A program made the translations under genes and the position numbers. Positions 54,706-64,000 of a stretch of 64,000 nt of DNA are shown here, piece by piece. This DNA comes from Enoplosus armatus (taxonomy: Eukaryota > Chordata > Actinopteri > Centrarchiformes > Enoplosidae). The stretch is taken from NCBI RefSeq assembly GCF_043641665.1, contig NC_092197.1, positions 16,746,148-16,810,147 on the forward strand, in the 5' to 3' direction. The notes under the pieces were generated by a model. The model was not told the DNA's origin, ran no database searches, and worked only from the letters and a program-made list of their open reading frames with translations. Positions within the stretch are counted from its first letter, which is position 1; every line of letters begins with the position of its first letter.

Positions 54706-57099
54706 CTCCAGTCATTTCATTCAGTGCTGATATACAAATATTGATTTAACGCAGTTTTAACAAAAAACCCTTGGACGCTGTTTCGTCTCCTTCTCCTAGG
54801 AGCACACATCACACGTCCTCTCGCAGGTGTTTGGCAATAAGGCAGAATGCAATTAGCATGTAATTCAGCAAACTTTTTGGATTGTTTTATGAGTTGAGTG
54901 TGGCAAACAAATATCCATCCACTGCAGAAAGTATAGTGCAACTGCAGTATCGCTCCCCCCTTTTCACAGCACTGTGCACTGAGCTTTTCAAGACTGACTC
55001 ATAGGAAAAAACGAAAACAACAAAAGTCCCAGAGCAGTTAACCAAGAGCTCCATATGTGCTTGTCATCAGCACATCAGAAGTTGCAGCCAGGATACCAGT
55101 TTTATGTTTATGCACACAAGCTGAATCCTCACACAGTAACAAGTAGTAGTTTATTTTTAGACCAAATGAACACAGATGTGATATTTTTGTAATATTTCAG
55201 ACATTACAGATACAGATTTAAAAATTGTATAATGTTGTGGACAGGAGCATGCCCGAGGACTTTGCTATGTGCCATGACAGAAGAAAGGCTGAAAAACATT
55301 GTACTGGACAGTGATACGTGGTATCTTTGCGAATGCAAAAAGGCACTGAGAAGGCAACAAATCTGCATATTGTGGAGGAGTAAAATAGCATCTTCATGTG
55401 CCTGCTGGAGCTTGAAAACAGTCAATAACACAGGACAATCAGACAGAACAAAGGAATAAGATTTGGACTACATGACTGAGACATTAAGGGGCATCAACTA
55501 CTGATTGGAGATGCAGGAGATCTTCATTAGAATTAAAGAGATACAACGGCTATAAAATCGTTTTAAAAGACTTTTGGGCGATGAGGTTTATTTTCCACGG
55601 GAAATACGATAATAGCTATTTTCTTAAATGTCAATAAAACGAGTGTAAACGTACTCTAGATTCTGTGTATTATGGTAAAACTGACATCAGACGCCTTCTC
55701 CCAACTTGATGTCTAATTTACCTTTAATTTTCCCAACCAGCAAAGTTGCCATTATTGCTTAGCTGAGTATATTAAAAGTTTAAGGAGCTCCGTATATAAA
55801 TCCTGAATGTTATGTCTCTTTTTCTCATTAAAGAAATCATCCAGGATGCTGGTGTTCAGCCAGCCTCGCTCCACCATGCGAGCAGCAAACTGGATGAACA
55901 ATTAGGCACACTAATCTCACGAGGGCAAGCCTTTACCTCCCTATGAATAATTTAGCATTTAACCAACTGAAGCCGATAACAGCCAAATGTATTTCCCCTC
56001 TGCCAAGCGGAGGCTGGAGCCACGTGTGTTTGCATTTGCCTGGAAATGAAAGGAGAGAGCAGGATTTCCCCCAAAATGTAATCAGTTTAATGTCTGAAGT
56101 CAGCCAATGTGCGAAAACATCAGTTATGAGAGGATGCCCTGAGCGCTTCACTGCAGTAACGGCTCTCTGAGACGCCTGTCTGCCCAAGGCAAGGAACATG
56201 ACCTTTGAAATGAAAGTTTACTCTCTGTTTTTTGAGAAAGGTAACACAGGTTCAACGATAAAAACTGCAGACAGAAGCTGAACACCTCAAACAGAAACAC
56301 TCCTGCCCATAGGATAAATGACTGACCAGAAAGTCTGATCTTTTTAGATCAGTTTCAGGGCAGCAAAGTCATAACCTTCAGTTATTACATAAGCTCCCGA
56401 GTGAGCTTCCTTTTGCAAGCAGCAAAACGTTGGCAAGCTGGCTCACCTTCAATAATCGCACAGATCAAGGACAGGGAGAGTGGGAAATAGCAAGAAGAGG
56501 AAGAAACACTTTTCTTATTGAAGACTAAAGTGCAGTTTGAGTGTTTGAGTCATTCTCTCAACTGTCAAAACAAATTGTCAAGCTGTCATTTTCGGGGAGG
56601 AACACGAGGTTTTTCAACACAACTCCTCACAGTCTACATCTATAGAACTCTGCATGACCTATGAAAAAGAGCGGACGGGTTCAGAAAGAGGATTTAAGAC
56701 AAACGCTTCTTCCCAAAGACACTGCCTCTGGCCTCTCAGCGTCTTCAGACAGGTTTGTTTTTTATGTTTAGTGGCACTTGTTTTGTCATCAATCACAATT
56801 TCTTAGACAGATACAGCAGATATTCCTGCTTTAAAGCTTTGTCAAAGTGTCCGGGAGGGAAGCCTTGTTAAGAGCGTTTGTTGGTTCATTTGAACTTTCC
56901 ATTACCAACTTTGAGAATGCACAACCAGCCGGGTGCAGAACAATGCACATCCATCAAACTTCAACAAGCCACAAAAGTCTTCTCCAGAAGGCCAGGATTT
57001 ATGGCTACAGCTATTTCAGCCACCCTGCCTTTATCAGGGCATTACATGAGATCGCTTTCAGTTTCTTTATACACCATTCATTAGTCATTAGTCATCAGA

Positions 57100-58130
57100 A
57101 TTCAGCACAGCGTTCATTCTTGTGTATCCATCCCATTTCCGCCTCAGACGACAGATCATACAGGCCACCTTTGAGGGGAACTATTGTCACCACAATTCAT
57201 GAATTGTATGGCAGTGAAAGGGCAACGAAAGCTCCATTTATTGACTGGACATCAGTGAACAACCACAAATGCCTCGGTGTAACAGCACACCGAATGATAA
57301 ATGGCGACTGCTCTTGCTTTAGGTGTGGTGAAAACAGAGGAGAGGCATTTTGCTGAAGCTCTCCGTGACGGTGCTTTAGCCAAGTGCTGTAAAATAGTCG
57401 GGCATTTCAAACACAGCCCCGCAAACGCAGCAGATGTGAAAGTTCAGCAAGCTTCTCATTGGCAAGAAGAGGAGTCACTCGTCCAGGATGTACCCATGTG
57501 TAAAATTCCACTCAACAAAGACCCTCGAAAGGCAATGCTGGCACAGCAGAAGCACAACTTAGACATTCTAACCTCAGCTGAATATGACTGGCTGGCAAAG
57601 CTGGAAACACTACTGAAGCCATCATTTCAGGCCTGTCCCCTAAATGTGCGTTATCTGAATGAAACGTGTACTCTCTCTCATCTGGAGGTCTCAGATGTTG
57701 ATCCTACCTATAAAGTGCGCATCGAGGATGCATTCTCAGAGGACCTCAGCAGATGGAGGGAGAACACAAGCCTGTCATGGCTAAAGGTAGCAACAGCTCT
57801 AGATCCCAGATTCAAGGACCTCGGGTGCCTGCCCAGAGCAGAGAGGGAAGCGCAAATGGGACCAGAGCCACAAAAGAAGAAGATGGCCCTCCTGCTGATG
57901 GGGTCAGAGTCACTGGCACTGTCCATAGACAAATCTATGTTCACTACAATGGTGGTCGGCACATACAGGTGCCCATGGTAAGCTGGCCCATATTGCACAA
58001 AGGTACTTGGCTACACCTGCCTCAGCAGGGCCATGTGAGTTTTCTTTGGCAGGCCACGTTTCAGCTCTGTCATCTGAAAATGTCAACAAGCCAGTCTGCC
58101 TGAGCAACTGGTTAAAAGAAAAGTCAACTT
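57100..58130 (+). pseudogene. hAT-superfamily (ZBED-like) transposase relic
   Basis: Fragments in order across three frames: ELYGSERATK and DWTSVNNHKCLGVTAH (about 57190-57290); KTEERHFAEALRDG, KIVGHFKHSPANAADVKVQQ, LAQQKHNLDILTSAEYDWLA, KLETLLKP, WLKVATALDPRFKDLGCLPR and KKKMALLLMGSES in one frame from 57301 to 57981; then AHIAQRYLATPASAGP, FSLAGHVSALSSENVNK and LSNWLKE in another frame to about 58120. The last piece is the C-terminal hAT dimerisation domain. Internal deletions remove catalytic regions and two frameshifts break it. The 226-codon middle frame stays open. Confidence 0.82.
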
Positions 58131-58884
58131 CATGAACCGGTTGACAGGTGTTTCCCCTTATATTAATGAGGGTAGACAAAATATTTACAAATATACAACT
58201 ATATAATACAACTATAGTTTTCAAAATACTTTTGTTTTGTCTGCCTCACCTGGCAAACCGACCTCTCTGTTGTTAATTTGATCAAAGACAATGCAAAATA
58301 TTTTATGCCATTTCCTTTTTATAAACAATGTAAATTCCACAGATCCTAAACAACAAAACACTTTTTTATACTCAGACAGGAAGAAGAAGGAGGCCAATCT
58401 AAGGACAATATAAAGACAGCCCCAAATGATCACTGAAAGTTGCAATATAAACTCATAGACTAGAAAGATCCATACGCTAGATCAATACACCCGGCGGCAG
58501 CAGACTTATGAGACAACTCTGTCGTTTGAAGATGAATGCATCACCCTGGCATTCGAGACAGATCTGGGGGAAAAAAAAAACACAAAGTGAGCACTGCTGC
58601 CAGGGCCCTCAGCGGCATCTGAGACACCTGTGGTCAGGTCGCGGAGCTGTCGCATGCAGAAGCCATAAATAACTCAACCTGAAACAATAAACTCAGAGAA
58701 GAAATGAATGGCCTATTTGTCATTCTTGGCGTGTTAGTGATGTACTGGACCCCTCCCAACCCTCTGCCTCAGTTCATTTGGTGTCCCTCTGCAAAGTGAA
58801 GACAGGCACCACTGGGAGCCACTCCCTTCAGCCCTTGGAGCAGCACATATCCTTCATCTTCTGACTGACTAAAAGTCCTGCAAA

Positions 58885-58960
58885 CAGTGTGCTTCCAACT
58901 TTGTGGCAACAGTTTGGGGACAGCTGGGTGGTTCAGGTTCAGGTGTCCACGTACTTTTAG
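58885..58960 (+). mobile_element. Internally deleted Tc1-like element
   Basis: The first part (CAGTGTGCTTCCAACTTTGT plus GGCAACAGTTTGGGGA) matches the start of the Tc1-like remnant at 29.0 kb. It then runs straight into GGTGTCCACGTACTTTTAG, the 3'-terminal phrase of such elements, so nearly the whole transposase is missing. Confidence 0.6.
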
Positions 58961-59849
58961 TTTACTGATAATACCACAATTCTTACACCCTTATCACCGG
59001 CCAGCCACCAGGAGAAAGTAGTCTATTTGTCGGGGACTATTTTCAGCTGCGGATTGATACACATTTGGTGATCTAGTGAGTATTTACAGTGGCAGGACGG
59101 TGTGTGTATGTCATCAACTCAAAGTAAACTAGTGTGTGTGTTCATGGTAATGAAGGAAGATGGCACCCAGTGCAACAGTACGGCTCACTGTTGTCTTTTC
59201 AATATATCATGAACAACAATGGAGCTCTATGGCACAGAGGAAGAGTATACTGTATATCAGGCTTTGGCTGCACAGACACTGTTAGTAGTATCAAGTTTTG
59301 CTGGCAATACAAAAAATGTAAATTTCTTATCCTGTGATACACAATATAGTACACGCAATGTGAGTAGTTACTAAGCAACAGAGAGCGGAACGAATCAGGA
59401 AGGACCTGATAATTAATGAATCATTAATGAGTAGTTCCTGAATTACTCTGAATTGAGGACTGTATAGTAGATAATGATGAGTTTTAGACAACAGAAAAGT
59501 GATATTATATTAATGAATCATTAGGTAATGATTAGTTCCTAAGTACTACCACTTTCTTCATAAGCCATTCCTGATTAGCTCTGAACTAGTTAATTACTTC
59601 ATAATTAGTTAATCTGTTTATCAAGTAAAGTGGTAGTTACAAAGTAGTCCTTCATGATTACCTGACCATCACTTTATGGAAGTTTTGATTGGACTTTAAT
59701 AGTTTAATAATTTAATAATTGTATTGTAAAGTGTTACCTGACTCCCCTCCATGTTACTTGTAATAAACATCTAAACACACACATCAAGGTCGCTTTAGTT
59801 ATTGATGATTATTAATGTGCCCTGTCAGTTGGCTCGTGCAGGGTCACAC

Positions 59850-59873
59850 GCACACACACACACACACACACAC
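59850..59873. repeat. (CA)n microsatellite
   Basis: CA dinucleotide run at the edge of the CpG-rich block. Confidence 0.95.
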
Positions 59874-60083
59874 TACATGAATGAGCGGGGGGCGCGTGAA
59901 CACCCGCTAATTAAAAGGTAGGAGCCGGCGCGGGCAGGGGGCGGGGCCTCGGAGGATCAGGTCGGGTGGTCCGCTGTGACTTCCTTCCTCACCAGAGGAG
60001 GCACGAGGAGGACGGCGGGACGGAGGGGAGCTCCGCGTGCCGTCTGCGGCGGACACAGTAGCGCGTGACTGCTTTCAGCGAAA
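59850..60083 (+). promoter_or_regulatory. CpG-rich promoter-like block with GC box
   Basis: After a (CA)n tract the sequence becomes the most CpG- and GC-rich of the window (GAGCGGGGGGCGCGTGAAC, AGCCGGCGCGGGCAGG), with an Sp1-type box GGGGGCGGGGCC at about 59938-59949. It runs directly into a block with an ATG and a good donor. Plus orientation is inferred from that donor. Confidence 0.6.
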
Positions 60084-60161
60084 ATGAAATGTTTCCCTTT
60101 ATTTAAAAAAAACAAAACAAAACAAAAAAAACCACTCGGTGCAGTGAGATGTCTGAAGAAG
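60084..60161 (+). CDS. Possible first coding exon of an unidentified plus-strand gene
   Basis: Downstream of the CpG-rich block, a donor GAAG|GTAAGA ends a putative exon at 60161. Two starts are possible. ATG at 60084 reads MKCFPLFKKN through an A-rich stretch to RCLKK, 26 codons ending in phase 0. ATG at 60149 reads MSEE plus one base. The A-rich run of AAAC repeats looks like 5' UTR, which favours the second, but context alone does not decide. The gene is not recognised and no second exon was found before the window end. Confidence 0.35.
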
Positions 60162-62616
60162 GTAAGACTCTTCTGGTTTTTTCCCCCTTTCCTCATCATC
60201 CCACAGCTCGAGCTGCTTCACACAGGCTGAGTGACTTCTTGATTTCCATAATTGATCATTATGACCGTTTTTGATTATTTTTAATCAGGTGGAGAACGTG
60301 GTGAGTGGTTTTGTTTTTTTGTTTTTTAAATAGGCCACTGATGAGCACCCTGTGAAAATTGCTTTTTCATCAATTTGGTTGTGCTTATTCATGCAGCCTA
60401 ATGTTCAGTGTTTGTTTATTCCTGTATATTTGTAAAAGTATTGAAACATGATAAGAGTAAAGAGCAACGCTTCATATCTATAATGAACAAAAACAACAGG
60501 CTGTTTCCCTTTGCAGCCTCATTTAGATTTATATTCAGGGCATTTCCCCTCAACAGGTAGGCCACCTTAATCTGAAGACTCAGACTGGGAATGCAAATAT
60601 GAATATTTTATGAATATAGAGAAAAGGATGAAGACTGCAAAGGCTCATAGTTTGAAGCTTTGGACAATTAAGCGTCGTCATCCTCTGGGATACATCTACC
60701 ATCTGGGAATAAACACTTTATTTAATATCACAAATCACAAATTTGCCTCAAGGGGCTTTAACAGTCTGTACAGCATTCGACACCCTCTATCCTTAGACCT
60801 TCTGAGAAGAAGTAAAAAAGCACAAAACAAAACCCTTAGCTGTCCTCTCTGAAGGGCAGTGTGTAGCTTGTGTTCAAGGTTGATAAAACATAATGATTAA
60901 TGTCAGGGAGGTTTTGAATTATGAACTTCAGGCAATGACTGTTTCCCTCCGGAGAGCACAGCTTTTTAGAAATGGACCTCAAATGTGCAGTAATTCATCA
61001 CGATAGTGCACTGCTCCAGAGACCTGACAGAAAGTGTTATATTACACGGTTTGTAAAAAAAAAAAAAAAAAAAAAAAAATGAACTCTTCAGTGGTCTGCA
61101 ATGCCGGCAGCACAGACCATGTTGAGGAGATTCATGTGTGTGACCAGAGGCAAAGTCCAGTTGTGGTGTCGTGGGGGGAAACAACAACCTTTTCTGGTTC
61201 CAGCTCCTCAAATGTGAGGGTTTGCCGCTATTCTTTGTTTTATACCATCATCATCATAAATACATTTTTTTAGCAAGATGTCTACTTCCATATGAACATG
61301 GGCTGTAGGAACTTTTGGTTGCCTTTTTTCACTATTCTCCAATCCGCTATTCAAACGATTAATTGATCCATTTCCCAAGTAACCAATAGATGAATCAAGA
61401 CAGGAAAGAATTGTTAGACGCAGCCCGTGTGCACATGAGACAGTAGTAAATCAGATGTGTGTCAGATGAGCAGTTCAGACAGAGTGCTCGAGCTTAAATC
61501 TTTTCTTGCTTTACAACCTACATGATAAGTGAATGTGTGGGAATTTGTGTAACACAATGCAGACAAGTTTCCATATGTTACAGAGCGATAGAAAGAATGG
61601 TGAGAAACGGGACCTCCTGATCTGCTGCACAGACGAAATGATGTCAGGAAGGCTCGTGTTAACATCGCGCACACTACCCTTCTGATAATAATGTTGTCCT
61701 ATGCCTATGAACTTCTCCTGTTTTGATTGAATATGCCCACAGTCAGGCTACATTAAGCCGTTTAATATGCCTGCTAATATTCCGTCTCCTAAAACAAAAT
61801 CCTAATTATGATTCCAATCATAGATTCAATTGGCTGACTTTCAATCCTGTAATGGCCACTCAGACGTTAGGAGGCTAACGGGAAGGTTTTCTTCAAGGGC
61901 AAAGCGCCATCTTTCCATGAGATCCACTAATGCCATGAGATGAGCAGTACACCTTTTGGATTTCAGATGTAAATTGGAGTGTAATCATGTTCGCTGATAG
62001 CTTTTAATCAAATGTTGTCTGCAGAGAGCAGGAGATGTATGCAGCCTCACTGTTTGGGGTGAGCTGCTGGTCAGCTAAAAGAAAACCTTAGGGATGCAAC
62101 TACTGATGATTATCATTATCTATTATTTTATTTTCAACTCAATTGAGTAAACATGTATTTAAAGCCCATCACACGTTCTCAGAGGTTTTGCAAAATGATG
62201 AATATATAACGCCAAAAACCTCACAGGATGCGGCTGAAAAAGGGTGGGAGGGAAGTCAATAAAGGAGCAGGCCGAAAAGGTCATTTAACACATCTTACAC
62301 CGCTTCATCATTTTGTCACAGCGCTGCTATCACCCTGCCCCCTTTCCATGCTAATACTTGCATGAATGAAACATGAAGCGGAGCAACATAGCAGAGGAGT
62401 GTTTACTTTGGAGAGTGAGCTGTGTTTTCAGCCTCAGGCGCCAACACAGCACATGCGGATAAAATGCAATGTTTCAACCAAGCAGCTGCAGGACGTGCTG
62501 CTCTGTTTATTTAACTTCAGGAAAGACTTTTGTCATTACATACAGATTGCGCTGCCTTGAGACATACAGCACAGTGCTGCAGAACTTACAGGGGAGACGA
62601 TGAGACGTTTTTGCCC

Positions 62617-62649
<33 letters not shown>

Positions 62650-64000
62650 TCAGGTGTTATGGCAATGATGTGGTAACGTTTAAGCCAGGTATTACAGTCA
62701 TAGACCTGCATCCGATCTACAATTACAGATTAACAATTGTGTTGCTTGTACATCTACAAAGACCTGACTAATGGCTTGGACAAAGTTAGTTAAATGGCTT
62801 TCTCTAGAGAGGTGCACACAAAATAAGCCTAGAGGGGACTAAACCTCGCTCTGCTGCGGTGCTGCGTTTGTGTATGTTAGTAGGCATAGTGGATATAAAG
62901 ACTACTTTAGTAGGCCATGCATTTTGATCATCTGTATCTGGGAATGTATTTCTAACCATATTGTAACTGTATAAAAACAACAGGCCCCTTCACTTCAAAA
63001 CTCATTCTGGCGCCGCTGCTTAGGAATACTGCCTGACGGCTTGCATTTCACTGTATTATGTTGCTTTACCTACACTTTACCCAGTAGCAGTAGTCCTGAA
63101 ACACAGGTCGGCTGAGGAGATAAACTTTCTCGATGCGGCTAAATCTCTTTGCGCAGCCACTTCACCGCACTGAGAAATCCCATTACAACCGAAGATGTAT
63201 TCCAAATATCACTGCGGTTGGCTATTCTTCTGAAACAATCCGACATATCCATTCACCGCCTGTTTCATTTCAATTCCCCTCCCCTCCGGCTACTGATCCC
63301 AGCATCAAGTGTTTATTTGGGTGAATTTCGTTCCGCCTCGTGGTGGGCTGTGCAGTGAGCGAAAGCCTTTGATCCTGCACGAACATGTGACAAGCGTGAC
63401 TCTGCTCTCTGAAGGCTTTATCGCGGCAGCTTTTTCATTCTTTTTTTCTTTTTTTTTCTTCTCGCCGCCGTTTATCTCACTCAGTGACATCCCGGATCTC
63501 CAACACGTACACAGAGAGTGGTACTGAGTAGGACTATCAGCGGCCGAAGTCCTCGCCACGGTAATATAGTGCCCTCCTCAAGGTTCAATTCCTGGCCTGT
63601 CATCTGGCGGCTGAGTTAGAGCCCAGCTTGCAGACGCAAGACCATCAAGGAAGCCGTCACAGGCTCCGGATAAATGTCTGCTCTTAAAAAAAAAAAAAAG
63701 AATTATCTCTGCTTTCATTTATCTTTGTATTCCCTGCATGGCTGGCTGGTTCTCTCATAATGCCACAGATGGTTTTCTTTTTGCCCCAAGGATTATTATT
63801 GCTGCTGTGGTGTCCTTGTCTTTACCCCTGTTGTTTTTGATTATATCTTGTTTTGGGGGTTTTTTTTCTTTTCTATTACAATCCTCACCACCCCTACTGC
63901 TCAGGAGCTCTATTGCCTCCTCACAGTCTCTATAAAAAATAATTTCCTTCAATCGATCTGCCCAGTTGGATAAAAGTTTGGCAACAAATTGGATATTTTA
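60162..64000. other. Probable intron of the plus-strand gene; no exon seen
   Basis: Contains an A29 run (61051-61079), a (CA)n tract (62620-62647) and pyrimidine-rich stretches near 63430-63470 and 63860, but no reading frame with family resemblance and no RNA gene. Small open frames on both strands look like chance. Confidence 0.55.
62620..62647. repeat. (CA)n microsatellite
   Basis: CA dinucleotide run after a short C tract. Confidence 0.95.

Larger units (their letters stand above)
49300..59840. other. 10.5-kb gene-poor interval upstream of tmem230
   Basis: No gene recognised on either strand. Identified contents are repeats: a modular percomorph-type repeat (51372-52042), an AT/AC microsatellite, a partial copy of the long-arm element (54340-54705), a hAT transposase relic (57100-58130), a Tc1 deletion derivative (58885-58960), and a palindrome-rich AT stretch at about 59400-59740. 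The intervals between them show no coding or RNA signal that I can support. Confidence 0.65.

Noticed and set aside
56847..57160. N-terminal part of a 169-codon plus-strand frame leading into the hAT relic
   Set aside because: Only the last third shows hAT resemblance; the beginning could not be matched, so it was not called as a gene start.
60610..60852. 80-codon plus-strand frame as second exon of the 60-kb gene
   Set aside because: No suitable acceptor or family match; composition looks like chance.
61051..61079. A29 run as tail of a retrocopy
   Set aside because: Flanks show no processed gene or SINE promoter; treated as a simple repeat.

Overview
The window is vertebrate nuclear DNA, almost certainly from a spiny-rayed (percomorph) teleost fish. 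It has long introns, canonical GT-AG splice sites, many dinucleotide microsatellites, relics of Tc1-like, IS630-like, hAT and LINE elements, and several interspersed repeats I recognise from other teleost genomes. The protein evidence also fits: an Ig-superfamily gene of the Turtle/IGSF9 family and a TMEM230 gene, both clearly vertebrate.

Two genes can be read exon by exon, both on the minus strand. (1) An igsf9-type gene (protein turtle homolog) runs from a signal-peptide exon at about 34.5 kb down to 2.38 kb. Nineteen coding exons join in one frame with no phase conflict and give about 1,564 residues: signal peptide, five Ig domains, two FN3 domains, one transmembrane helix and a long Ser/Pro-rich cytoplasmic tail. 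The last C-terminal exon or exons were not found and probably lie beyond the left edge. A likely non-coding first exon lies near 41.7-41.95 kb. (2) tmem230 is complete: three coding exons at 43.6-46.5 kb encode a 121-residue two-helix membrane protein. A likely non-coding first exon at 49.15 kb sits just downstream of a perfect NRF1-type palindrome.

Layout: 1-34.6 kb igsf9 coding region, 34.6-41.9 kb its long first intron and 5' exon, 42-42.8 kb a short intergenic gap, 42.8-49.3 kb tmem230, 49.3-59.8 kb gene-poor DNA with transposon relics, 59.85-60.16 kb a CpG-rich promoter-like block with a possible plus-strand first exon ending in a good donor, and 60.2-64 kb no recognisable exon (probably intron of that gene).

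The most interesting points concern igsf9 splicing: a (TG)15 tract where the polypyrimidine tract of an 85-nt exon should be, a tetranucleotide repeat 20 nt inside another donor, and a stop codon directly after the donor of the large tail exon. Among the repeats, the best finds are a 1.2-kb element with long inverted arms and an apparent 8-bp target duplication, and a repeat family whose 51.4-kb copy has a tandemly expanded core. I saw no CRISPR array, prophage, tRNA or rRNA gene, and nothing that amounts to a wholly new system.
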